DNA of 23,121 bases from Chloroflexota bacterium. GTDB taxonomy: Bacteria > Chloroflexota > Anaerolineae > Anaerolineales > Villigracilaceae. The position numbers and the translations under genes are program-made. Below are positions 1 to 7,621 of the stretch, one piece after another (within the stretch, counting starts at the first letter, position 1; each line of letters begins with the position of its first letter). The stretch lies in assembly GCA_023459215.1 (NCBI GenBank), contig JAEWVF010000094.1, positions 1 through 23,121 on the forward strand, given 5' to 3'. Below the pieces are notes generated by a model that had not been told where the DNA came from, made no database searches, and saw only the letters and a program-made list of their open reading frames with translations.

Positions 1-125
1 ACGCCATCCCGTGGAACCGCTTCTCCGCTTTTGCCGTGATCGTGGCCCTGCCCGTGGCCATCACTTACATCGCTCTCCAAAAGTACATCACCTCCGGCCT
101 CACCGCCGGCTCCGTCAAAGGCTAG
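1..125 (+). CDS. Sugar ABC transporter permease, MalG-like, 3' end only
   Basis: This is the C-terminal tail of a gene that begins before the window; the reading frame starts at base 3 and ends at TAG 123-125. The roughly 40 visible residues run AIPWNRFSAFAVI, then a hydrophobic segment, then a YIALQKYITSGLTAGSVKG tail. That ending is characteristic of MalG-type permeases of carbohydrate uptake (CUT1) ABC transporters, where a last membrane helix is followed by Q+YI..GLTAGAVKG. The role would be one of two inner-membrane permeases importing an oligosaccharide such as a maltodextrin. The amylase 157 bases downstream on the same strand fits an alpha-glucan import and breakdown locus. The sugar cannot be read from this fragment. 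Confidence 0.8.
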   Translation, partial: AIPWNRFSAFAVIVALPVAITYIALQKYITSGLTAGSVKG

Positions 126-169
126 AAAGACACGGCAACAGGCTTTTCTCAGCACCACAAACCAATCTG

Positions 170-245
170 CAAGTGGACGCGGCCCGGCACAGGTTTGCGC
201 GGATAAAATAAAAATCTGCAAAACCGGCCCAATCGCGTCCACTTG
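170..245. repeat. Long imperfect inverted repeat / hairpin between permease and amylase
   Basis: CAAGTGGACGCG at 170-181 is matched exactly by its reverse complement at 234-245, a 12-bp perfect stem. The interior can also pair: GGCC(C)GG near 181-187 with CCGGCC at 224-229, and GGTTT-GC...GGAT near 192-204 with ATCTGCAAAACC near 214-225, around an A-rich loop at 205-213. No T-run follows either arm, so it does not look like an intrinsic terminator. It may be an mRNA processing or stability element, or a REP-like repeat. No second copy was seen in this window. Confidence 0.6.
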
Positions 246-281
246 TTTGTTGTCCCCGACTTGTTCGAAAAGGAAAAAATT

Positions 282-1829
282 ATGAAGCGCATCTTATCCT
301 TTATCATCCTGGTTTGCCTGCTGGTCGCCTGCGCGCCCCAGCCCGCGCAAGGCCCCTGGTGGCATCACGCCGTTTTCTATGAGATTTTTGTGCGTTCGTT
401 CAACGATTCCAACGGGGATGGCATCGGCGACTTTAACGGGATTACAGCCAAACTGGATTACCTGCAATCGCTCGGGGTAACCGCCATCTGGCTGATGCCG
501 ATCAACCCCTCGCCCTCGTATCACGGTTACGATGTCACCGATTACTACGATGTCAACCCGCAATACGGCACGCTGGATGATTTCAAGAACCTTCTGGCCG
601 AGGCGCATCAGCGCGATATGCGCATTATTATCGACATGGTTCTCAACCACACCTCCAGCCAGCACGAATGGTTCACAAGCGCCAAACTGGACAAGCAATC
701 GCCCTACCGCGATTGGTATCTCTGGGCCGATGAATATCCCGGCACTCATTGGCATGGCGGCGAGAATGGCTATTATTACGGATTCTTCTGGAGCGAAATG
801 CCCGATCTGAATTACACCAACCCAGAAGTCACCGCTGAAATGGAAAAAATGAGCCTGTTCTGGCTGAACGAAGTCGGCGTGGATGGCTTCCGCATCGATG
901 CCGCCAAACACCTGGTCGAAGAAGGACTTAAGTTCGAGAGTACCGACTCCAACCACGCCTGGCTCAAAAGTTATTACGCCAACATCAAAAAGCAAGCCCC
1001 CGAAGCCTACCTGATTGGGGAAATCTACGGTGCAGGTTCTCTGGTCAGCAAAATTTACGAGAATGAGTTGGATCATATCTTCAACTTCGAAATCGCCAGC
1101 GGAGCGGTCAACAGCGCCAACGGCGGCGCAAACTCGGGCATCCGCAGCGCGATCACCTTCGCAATCAAGGACAACCCCGAGGGCAATTTCGCCACCTTCC
1201 TGACCAACCACGATCAGGATCGGGTAATGAGCACCCTGCGCGAAGACCAGAACAAGGCCAAAATGGCCTCCTTTCTGCTCTTCACTTCACCGGGAACACC
1301 CTTTATTTACTACGGCGAAGAAATTGGTATGACCGGCAAAAAACCGGATGAGTACATCCGCACCCCGATGCAGTGGAGCGCGGCAGAAAATGCCGGGTTC
1401 TCGACCTCCGCTCCTTGGATCGAGGTCAACGCCAATTACATGACTGGGGTCAACGTGGCAGACCAGGAAAACGATCCGAATTCGCTGCTAAATCATTATC
1501 GAGCCATTGCCAAATTGCGCGCCGAACACCCTGCACTGCGTACCGGACAATCCGTACCGCTGGACACCGACAACAACGCCGTTTTCGCCATGCTGCGTTA
1601 CAACGAAAACCAGGTTTTGCTGGTGTTGGCCAACCTGAGCAAGGAGCCAGTCAGCGATTACCGTCTCAGCCTCGAGGAAAGTGTTTTAAGAAAAACAGCC
1701 AGCCAGCCGAAAGTTCTTTTTGGCCAGGCCCAGCCTGCCGCGCTCAGCAGTGAGAACGGCATGTTCAGCAACTACCAACCCTTGTCCGAACTGCCAGCCT
1801 ATCAGATGCTGGTGTTGGAAATCGAATAA
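282..1829 (+). CDS. Lipoprotein alpha-amylase / alpha-glucosidase, GH13 family
   Basis: It is predicted to hydrolyse alpha-1,4-glucosidic bonds in starch or maltodextrins outside the membrane. I start at ATG 282 (515 aa) because AAAAGGAAAAAATT lies just upstream and the protein then opens with a lipoprotein signal peptide, KR + hydrophobic core + LLVAC (C17). The in-frame TTG at 243 lies inside the hairpin stem. GH13 signatures are all present: DSNGDGIGD (about 42-50, calcium-type loop), DMVLNH (118-123), GFRIDAAKH with nucleophile D206, IGEIYG with acid/base E247, and LTNHD with D311. A C-terminal beta domain follows (about 430-515). The short N-terminus and single catalytic domain resemble maltogenic amylases or oligo-1,6-glucosidases; linkage specificity cannot be decided. 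It lies downstream of a sugar permease and no separate promoter is evident. Confidence 0.93.
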   Translation: MKRILSFIILVCLLVACAPQPAQGPWWHHAVFYEIFVRSFNDSNGDGIGDFNGITAKLDYLQSLGVTAIWLMPINPSPSYHGYDVTDYYDVNPQYGTLDDFKNLLAEAHQRDMRIIIDMVLNHTSSQHEWFTSAKLDKQSPYRDWYLWADEYPGTHWHGGENGYYYGFFWSEMPDLNYTNPEVTAEMEKMSLFWLNEVGVDGFRIDAAKHLVEEGLKFESTDSNHAWLKSYYANIKKQAPEAYLIGEIYGAGSLVSKIYENELDHIFNFEIASGAVNSANGGANSGIRSAITFAIKDNPEGNFATFLTNHDQDRVMSTLREDQNKAKMASFLLFTSPGTPFIYYGEEIGMTGKKPDEYIRTPMQWSAAENAGFSTSAPWIEVNANYMTGVNVADQENDPNSLLNHYRAIAKLRAEHPALRTGQSVPLDTDNNAVFAMLRYNENQVLLVLANLSKEPVSDYRLSLEESVLRKTASQPKVLFGQAQPAALSSENGMFSNYQPLSELPAYQMLVLEIE

Positions 1830-1909
1830 ACTGCTGCTCAAAAGCTCGCATGGGTTCAAGGAAGATTATTCCATTCGCTGTCAGACAACCGGTTCAACCC
1901 GTGGCTCTT

Positions 1910-1918
1910 TGATATAAT
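1910..1918 (+). promoter_or_regulatory. Extended -10 promoter for the Ser/Thr kinase gene
   Basis: TGATATAAT is a perfect -10 hexamer (1913-1918) with an extended -10 TG one base upstream. No convincing -35 was seen at normal spacing. Transcription would start near 1925, giving a leader of about 40 nt that contains the AAAGGA ribosome-binding site at 1952-1957. Confidence 0.55.
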
Positions 1919-1963
1919 CAAGCCGTTCCTGGCTTGACCAATCAACTCTCTAAAGGATTTCTT

Positions 1964-3982
1964 ATGCCGCTCGTGCAGGGCGATTTACTCAACGGTCGTT
2001 ATCGCATCATCGAAGTGCTTGGCCATGGTGGCATGGGATCGGTTTACCGCGCCCACGATGAAAGTCTGGACGTGGATGTTGCCGTTAAAGAAAACCTGTT
2101 CACCACCGAAGATTACGCCCGCCAATTTCGCCTTGAAGCGACCATCCTGGCCAGCTTGCGCCACCCCAATCTGCCGCGTGTTTCTGACCACTTTGTCATG
2201 GCGGACCAGGGCCAGTACCTGGTCATGGACTATATCGAAGGTCCCGACCTGCGCCAAATCCTTGAGAAAAGCGGCCCAATCAGCGAAGAGGAAGCCATTC
2301 GGATTGGGGCGGCTATCTGCGATGCCTTGACCTTCCTGCACACGCGCAAACCGGCCGTCCTGCACCGCGACATCAAACTCGGCAACATCAAACTGGTTCC
2401 GGACGGTCATATCTGCCTGGTCGATTTCGGCCTGGCCAAGATCATCGAAGGCGACCAGCCAACCATGACCGGCGCGCGCGCCATGACCCCGGGCTATTCG
2501 CCGCCTGAGCAATACGGCTCATCGCGCACCGATGCCCGTTCCGATGTTTATTCGTTGGGCGCAACCCTGTACGCCGCGCTGACGGGTTTCATCCCTGAAG
2601 ACAGCCTGGCGCGCGCCCTGGATGGGCTTGAATTAACCCCGGTGCGCAAGCGCAACCCTAAAATTTCAGCGCGCGTGGCCGATGTCATCGAAAAAGCCAT
2701 GCAGACTTCGGCGGCCAATCGCTACCAGAGCGCGCGTGAATTCAAAGAAGCCCTGCTCGGCATGGAACCGGCCTCCACCCCAACCGAATCAGGCTCACAG
2801 CCGCTGCGCTCGCCGACCACCCCGACGCCTGAGGAGCCAGCCCCGAAAAAGGCGAAAGGCCTGGGCCTGCGCTCCTTCCTGCTGGCCGGATTTGTCCTGC
2901 TGCTGGCCCTGGCCGGATTGTTCTACACCACCCCTGAAATATTCCCCTTCCCGGTTGCCCTGGGAAGCGCCCCCACCGCAACGGTTAATCCGACCGAAGC
3001 GATTGAACCGTCGGCTACCCCAGCGGAAACGACCACCAGCGAACCAACGGTCAATCCCAGCCCAACCCGGGCCGCAACGGCAACCACCGCTCCCAGCGCC
3101 ACCCCTGAGCCGCAGCCGCTGGCCACCCCAACCGGCGGCGGGCGCGGTAAAATCGCCTTTGCCAGTTCCCGCAACGGCCTGCCCCAAATCTACATCACCG
3201 ACCCCGAGGGCGTGCAGCAGCAATTGTTTGTCGCGCCGGATGGCGCCTGCCAGCCCAAATGGTCGCCGGATGGCAGCAAACTGGCTTACATCACACCCTG
3301 CTCGACCCGCTTGCTTGAATATGCCAACGCCAGCATTACGGTCCTGGATCTGAGCAACGGCTCCACAAAAACCATCCCCAGTGAACCCGGCGGCGATTTT
3401 GACCCGGATTGGTCACCGGACGGCAAATTCATCGTTTTCACTTCGCTGCGCAACAGTCCGGCCACCAACTCCTTCACCCAAATCTACAAGGTGGAGATTG
3501 AGACCCTGGAAGTAACCCGTCTGACTACCACCGACCTGACCCAGCCGGCCCGCCAACCTGCCTGGTCGCCAGACGGGACGTTCATCATTTATTCCATGAG
3601 ACGCAACGGATTGTGGCAAATCTGGCGCATGGCGCCCGACGGCAGTGAGCCGCAGCAAGTACTGCGCAGCGGGGCCAATCTTAACGATATGCAGCCCAGT
3701 TGGAGCAGGGATGGCGCTTTCATCTACTTCAACCAGACCGATGCCGACATCTCTGCCCCGCCGCGCCTGATGAAGTTGGACCTGGCTTCGGGCGCGGTCA
3801 GCCGCCTGATCACCCCCCAGGTGCTGCGCGATGCCAACGCCTCCCCGGATGGAACCTGGCTGGTCGCCGAAGGCACGGATGGCGCAAACCTCGATATCTA
3901 CCTGTTTGACCCGCTGGTCAATACCATCCTGGCATTGACCAATGACGCAACCTTTGATTTTGATCCACACTGGCGGCCATAA
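1964..3982 (+). CDS. Membrane-anchored Ser/Thr protein kinase with C-terminal TolB/PD40 beta-propeller
   Basis: Predicted Hanks-type kinase, 672 aa from ATG 1964, chosen because AAAGGA sits 6 nt upstream; an in-frame TTG at 1934 has no such site. The kinase domain is about 10-265: glycine loop GHGGMGSVY (20-28), lysine K42 in VAVKE, catalytic HRDIKLGN (D136, N141), DFG at 154-156 and activation segment GYSPPEQY. All catalytic residues are present. A Pro/Thr linker leads to one membrane helix (about 303-321). A second Pro/Thr-rich stretch (about 335-390) leads to an outside domain with repeated PxWSPDG-type strands typical of TolB/WD40-like PD40 propellers, at least five of them. This resembles PknB-type receptors in which an external sensor controls a cytoplasmic kinase. 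The ligand and targets are unknown. No terminator was seen before the downstream hrcA promoter. Confidence 0.93.
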   Translation: MPLVQGDLLNGRYRIIEVLGHGGMGSVYRAHDESLDVDVAVKENLFTTEDYARQFRLEATILASLRHPNLPRVSDHFVMADQGQYLVMDYIEGPDLRQILEKSGPISEEEAIRIGAAICDALTFLHTRKPAVLHRDIKLGNIKLVPDGHICLVDFGLAKIIEGDQPTMTGARAMTPGYSPPEQYGSSRTDARSDVYSLGATLYAALTGFIPEDSLARALDGLELTPVRKRNPKISARVADVIEKAMQTSAANRYQSAREFKEALLGMEPASTPTESGSQPLRSPTTPTPEEPAPKKAKGLGLRSFLLAGFVLLLALAGLFYTTPEIFPFPVALGSAPTATVNPTEAIEPSATPAETTTSEPTVNPSPTRAATATTAPSATPEPQPLATPTGGGRGKIAFASSRNGLPQIYITDPEGVQQQLFVAPDGACQPKWSPDGSKLAYITPCSTRLLEYANASITVLDLSNGSTKTIPSEPGGDFDPDWSPDGKFIVFTSLRNSPATNSFTQIYKVEIETLEVTRLTTTDLTQPARQPAWSPDGTFIIYSMRRNGLWQIWRMAPDGSEPQQVLRSGANLNDMQPSWSRDGAFIYFNQTDADISAPPRLMKLDLASGAVSRLITPQVLRDANASPDGTWLVAEGTDGANLDIYLFDPLVNTILALTNDATFDFDPHWRP

Positions 3983-4000
3983 GGTCTAACATTCCTCTTA

Positions 4001-4029
4001 TTGACGCTCATCTGCCCCCATGTTATTAT
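4001..4029 (+). promoter_or_regulatory. Sigma70-type promoter of the heat-shock operon
   Basis: TTGACG (4001-4006), a 17-base spacer and TATTAT (4024-4029) match the housekeeping consensus well. The predicted start near 4036 places the CIRCE operator immediately downstream, in the position where HrcA blocks initiation in other bacteria. Confidence 0.75.
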
Positions 4030-4040
4030 TAATTTCGACC

Positions 4041-4071
4041 TTTTAGCACTCGGCAATAGCGAGTGCTAAAA
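4041..4071 (+). promoter_or_regulatory. CIRCE operator (HrcA binding site)
   Basis: TTAGCACTC (4043-4051), a 9-base spacer, and GAGTGCTAA (4061-4069) form the canonical CIRCE inverted repeat without a mismatch. The symmetry extends two more bases on each side (TTTT/AAAA). It lies between the promoter and hrcA, so the repressor gene is predicted to control itself together with the chaperone genes. Confidence 0.97.
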
Positions 4072-4132
4072 TTTGCGCCATAGAAACGCATCAGCGCTTT
4101 GCCAGTTCCACCAACTCATTCGATTGACGACC

Positions 4133-5179
4133 ATGCAAGAATTAACCGACCGTCAAAAAAAACTGCTCATCCTGATCGTGCGGGATTATATCGATACGGC
4201 CCAACCGGTTGGCTCACAGCGGTTGGTCGAGCAATATGGCCTTGACATGAGTTCGGCCACCATCCGCAACGATATGGCCGCCCTGACGGAAATGGGATTT
4301 TTGCGCCAGCCGCACACTTCCGCCGGGCGCGTTCCCAGCGAGGATGGTTATCGCTATTTTGTGACCCAGCTCATGCATCAGGTGGAACTGCCCGAAGCCA
4401 TCCAGCACACCATCAGCCATCAGTTCTACCAGGCCCGCCCGGAAATCGAACAATGGATGACGCTGGCCGCCTCGGTGCTCTCACAGCACTCACAGGCCAT
4501 CTCCCTGGTGACCGCCCCCCATGCCGATAAGGCCCGTTTTAAACACGTTGAGTTGATTTCCACCCAGGGCCGCCAGGTTTTGATGGTGCTGGTGTCCATG
4601 GGCGGCGAAATTAGTCAGCAAATTCTCAGCCTGGCAGAACCGGTTTCCCAGGAAAAACTGTCAAACGCCGCCACCCGGCTCAACCAGGCCTATGCGGGCC
4701 GCAACATCGACGAGATTACAGCCCTGGGCAACCGGGCGGATGCCCTCGAAAACGATATTGCCGCCCTGATCATGCAAGATATGCGCCGCGCCAACGAGCG
4801 CATCACCGGCCAGCTCTATCTTGACGGCCTAACCAACGTGCTGGCCGAACCTGAATTCAACGCATCCGATGACGCCCGACGCGCCTTGCGACTACTCGAA
4901 GAACGCTCGCTGTTGCACGACCTGCTCGCCCGCACAATTCTGCACCACAGCGCCGGCGGCATCCAGGTGCTGATTGGCGGCGAGGGTGCCTGGGAAGAAT
5001 TGCGCCAGTGTTCAGTTGTCCTGGCCCGCTACGGCGCTCCCGGGGCCGTTACCGGCACCCTTGGGGTACTCGGCCCGATGCGTATGTCCTACGCCCGCAC
5101 CATCCCGGCCGTTCGCTATGTCGCCGGGGTTTTGAGCGAACTCGTCACCGATGCTTTTGTCGACGAGAATGCCGAATAA
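4133..5179 (+). CDS. hrcA: Heat-inducible transcription repressor HrcA
   Basis: 348-aa repressor that binds CIRCE at normal temperature and is released on heat shock; in known systems its folding depends on GroEL. The N-terminal winged-helix domain is clear (about 1-85): LTDRQKKLLILIVRDYI, then PVGSQRL, SATIRNDMA and HTSAGRVPSEDGYRYFV, all hallmarks of the family. The middle is a GAF-like dimerisation domain. The C-terminus has GGEGAWEELRQCSVVLARY and GVLGPMRMSYARTIPAVRYV, also diagnostic. I place the start at ATG 4133 because homology begins there; the upstream TTG at 4073 lies just after CIRCE. No Shine-Dalgarno sequence precedes 4133, so translation may be weak, which would suit a repressor. 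First gene of hrcA-grpE-dnaK-dnaJ. Confidence 0.97.
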   Translation: MQELTDRQKKLLILIVRDYIDTAQPVGSQRLVEQYGLDMSSATIRNDMAALTEMGFLRQPHTSAGRVPSEDGYRYFVTQLMHQVELPEAIQHTISHQFYQARPEIEQWMTLAASVLSQHSQAISLVTAPHADKARFKHVELISTQGRQVLMVLVSMGGEISQQILSLAEPVSQEKLSNAATRLNQAYAGRNIDEITALGNRADALENDIAALIMQDMRRANERITGQLYLDGLTNVLAEPEFNASDDARRALRLLEERSLLHDLLARTILHHSAGGIQVLIGGEGAWEELRQCSVVLARYGAPGAVTGTLGVLGPMRMSYARTIPAVRYVAGVLSELVTDAFVDENAE

Positions 5180-5184
5180 AATCA

Positions 5185-5206
5185 GCCCAAAACTTTGGGC
5201 ATTTTT
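5185..5206 (+). terminator. Terminator-like hairpin between hrcA and grpE
   Basis: GCCCAAA (5185-5191) pairs with TTTGGGC (5194-5200), in practice 6 bp with a 4-nt loop, followed by ATTTTT. It starts six bases after the hrcA stop. The layout is that of a weak intrinsic terminator or attenuator inside the operon, or of an RNA processing site. No obvious separate promoter for grpE was found downstream. Confidence 0.6.
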
Positions 5207-5246
5207 CTCACAGAGAATTAAATTTCCAAAATTAAGGGTAAAAAAC

Positions 5247-5771
5247 ATGCCGAAAAAATCGAACAAACCAGCCACTCCTGAAACCGGCGAAGAGACTCCC
5301 GTGATTTCAGCCGAAGAATTGGAAAGCCTGCAAAATCAGTTGCGCGAGGCCGAAGCCAAAAAACAGGAATATCTCGATGCCCTGCTGCGCGAGCGCGCCG
5401 ATTTCACCAATTTCCGCCGCCGCATGGAAACGGAAAAATCGCAAATGTGGTCACAGGCCAGCGATGAAACGGTCAAAAAATTACTCCCCGTTTTGGACGA
5501 TCTCGAGCGCGCCATCGCCAACCGCCCAGCCGGGGACTCCTGGGCAGATGGCGTCGACATGATTTTGCGCAAATTCCAATCCATCCTTGAAAAAGAAGGC
5601 ATCAGCCGCATCGAGGCCGAGGGCAAGCCCTTCGACCCCAACCGGCACGAAGCCATCCTGCAGGAAGAATCAGCCGAGCACGAGTCCGGCTCGGTCATCG
5701 CTGTTTTGCAACAGGGATACCAGCATGGGGAACGCGTCCTGCGCCCGGCAATCGTCAAAGTAGCCGCCTAA
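5247..5771 (+). CDS. grpE: Nucleotide exchange factor GrpE
   Basis: 174-aa cochaperone that releases ADP from DnaK. The start is ATG 5247, with AAGG about 9 nt upstream; the frame extends back into hrcA but those residues do not resemble GrpE. An acidic N-terminus leads to a long helix (about 22-75) containing YLDALLRERADFTNFRRR, the GrpE dimerisation stalk, then PVLDDLERAI. The beta-wing domain (about 118-174) has GEGKPFDPNRHEAI-type sequence (here AEGKPFDPNRHEAILQEES) and ends VLRPAIVKVA, as usual for the family. The stop codon directly abuts the dnaK start, so the two are probably translationally coupled. Confidence 0.97.
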   Translation: MPKKSNKPATPETGEETPVISAEELESLQNQLREAEAKKQEYLDALLRERADFTNFRRRMETEKSQMWSQASDETVKKLLPVLDDLERAIANRPAGDSWADGVDMILRKFQSILEKEGISRIEAEGKPFDPNRHEAILQEESAEHESGSVIAVLQQGYQHGERVLRPAIVKVAA

Positions 5772-7619
5772 ATGGGAAAAATCATCGGGATAGACCTGGG
5801 CACCACCAATAGCGTCGTTGCCGTCATGATGGGCAGCGAACCTTTGGTGATTCCGTCCGCCGAAGGCGAACGGGTCATCCCTTCGGTCATCGCCGTCAAC
5901 AAAAACGAAGAACGGCTGGTCGGGCGCGTAGCCCGCAACCAGGCCATCGTCAACGCCCAGAACACCGTTTTTTCGGTCAAACGCTTTATGGGCAGCAAGT
6001 TCGCAGACAGCCTGGTCCAGCGCACCCTGCAACGTATCCCCTACCGGGTAACAGCGGCGGAGAACGGCGATGTGCGCATCTGGATGGGCCAAAAGGAATA
6101 CGCCCCGCCTGAGATTTCAGCCATGATCCTGGCCAAGCTCAAACGCGATGCGGAAGCCTATCTTGGCGAGGCAGTCACCCAGGCGGTGATCACCGTCCCG
6201 GCTTATTTCAACGACGCCCAGCGCAACGCAACCAAGGACGCCGGCAAAATCGCCGGCCTGGAAGTGCTGCGCATCATCAACGAACCAACCGCATCCTCCC
6301 TGGCCTACGGGCTGGACAAAAAAAATAACGAAACCATCCTGGTTTACGACCTGGGCGGCGGCACCTTCGATGTTTCCATTCTCGAAGTCGGCGAAGGCGT
6401 CTTCGAAGTCCGCGCCACCAGCGGCGACACCTTCCTGGGCGGCGACGATTTCGACGCGCGCATCATGGATTACCTGGCCGAAGAATTCCAGCGCGAAAAC
6501 GGCTTCGACCTGCGCCGCGACTCGCAGGCCTTGCAGCGCCTGAAAGAAGCCGCCGAAAAAGCCAAAATTGAACTGACCTCGACCCTGCAAGCCGACATCC
6601 ACCTGCCCTATATCACAGCGGATGCCTCCGGCCCCAAACATCTGTCCGTTTCGCTGACCCGCGCCCGGCTCGAACAGCTCGCCGCCGACCTGGTGGAACG
6701 CACCCTGATCCCGATCCGCCAGGCGCTTGCGGACGCATCCCTCGCCCCCGCGCAGATCGATGAAGTGGTGCTGGTCGGCGGGATGACGCGCATGCCCTCC
6801 ATCCAGGAGGCTGTCCGCCGCTTCTTTGGCAAAGACCCGCACAAAGGCGTCAATCCCGATGAAGTGGTGGCAATTGGCGCAGCCATCCAGGCCGGGGTGT
6901 TGGGCGGGGAAGTGGCCGATGTGCTCCTGCTGGATGTCACCCCGCTGACCCTGTCCATCGAAACGATGGGCGGCGTCGCCACCGCGCTGATTGAGCGCAA
7001 TACCACCATCCCGACCCGCAAAGTGGATACTTTCTCCACCGCCACCGATAACCAGCCCCAGGTCGAAGTGCATGTGGTTCAGGGCGAACGCCCAATGGCC
7101 GCTGATAACAAAAGCCTGGGCCGCTTCATCCTGGATGGAATCAGCCCCATGCCGCGCGGTATGCCGCAAATCGAAGTAACTTTCGATATCGACGCCAACG
7201 GCATCCTGAAAGTAACCGCTCGCGACAGAAGCACTGGCCGCAGCCAGCACATCACCCTGACGGCTTCATCCGGCTTGAACGCTGAAGAAATCGAACGCAT
7301 GCGCCAGGATGCCGAAGCTCATGCTGGCGAAGATCGCAAACAGCGCAGTTTGATCGAAGCCCGCAACCAGGCTGATGCGCTGTTGAGCGCCGCCAAAGAA
7401 ATGCTTAATGCCCAGGCCAATTCCATCTCCGGGACACAACGCTTCCAGTTGGAAAAAGCCATCGAAACGCTGAAAAAAGTCATCGCCGGGGACAATCCAG
7501 CCGAGATACTGGCTGGCATCGAAGCCCTGCAAGGCGCAATGAGCAACAGCCCAGGCGCGGACGCGACGGCCCCCTTCAAGCGGGATAGCGATCCTCCCAA
7601 AACCAAAATATTGGATTAA
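5772..7619 (+). CDS. dnaK: Chaperone protein DnaK (Hsp70)
   Basis: 615-aa ATP-dependent chaperone. The nucleotide-binding domain opens with GIDLGTTNS (6-14) and contains VPAYFNDAQR (142-151), INEPTASSLAYG (169-180), DLGGGTFDVS (193-202) and VLVGGMTRMP (333-342). The interdomain linker is DVLLLDVTPL (383-392). The substrate-binding domain follows (about 393-500), then a lid of about 105 residues ending KTKILD rather than the EEVD or long disordered tail seen elsewhere. At 615 aa it is slightly shorter than E. coli DnaK (638), mainly in the tail. It starts on the base after the grpE stop, and dnaJ follows after 2 bases. Confidence 0.98.
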   Translation: MGKIIGIDLGTTNSVVAVMMGSEPLVIPSAEGERVIPSVIAVNKNEERLVGRVARNQAIVNAQNTVFSVKRFMGSKFADSLVQRTLQRIPYRVTAAENGDVRIWMGQKEYAPPEISAMILAKLKRDAEAYLGEAVTQAVITVPAYFNDAQRNATKDAGKIAGLEVLRIINEPTASSLAYGLDKKNNETILVYDLGGGTFDVSILEVGEGVFEVRATSGDTFLGGDDFDARIMDYLAEEFQRENGFDLRRDSQALQRLKEAAEKAKIELTSTLQADIHLPYITADASGPKHLSVSLTRARLEQLAADLVERTLIPIRQALADASLAPAQIDEVVLVGGMTRMPSIQEAVRRFFGKDPHKGVNPDEVVAIGAAIQAGVLGGEVADVLLLDVTPLTLSIETMGGVATALIERNTTIPTRKVDTFSTATDNQPQVEVHVVQGERPMAADNKSLGRFILDGISPMPRGMPQIEVTFDIDANGILKVTARDRSTGRSQHITLTASSGLNAEEIERMRQDAEAHAGEDRKQRSLIEARNQADALLSAAKEMLNAQANSISGTQRFQLEKAIETLKKVIAGDNPAEILAGIEALQGAMSNSPGADATAPFKRDSDPPKTKILD

Positions 7620-7621
7620 TT

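Noticed and set aside
294..1211. 305-aa open frame opposite the amylase gene
   Set aside because: The sense strand encodes all GH13 catalytic motifs. The antisense frame shows no domain.
6117..7250. 377-aa open frame opposite dnaK
   Set aside because: Long antisense frames over dnaK are a known artefact of its codon pattern. No ribosome-binding site or promoter supports it.
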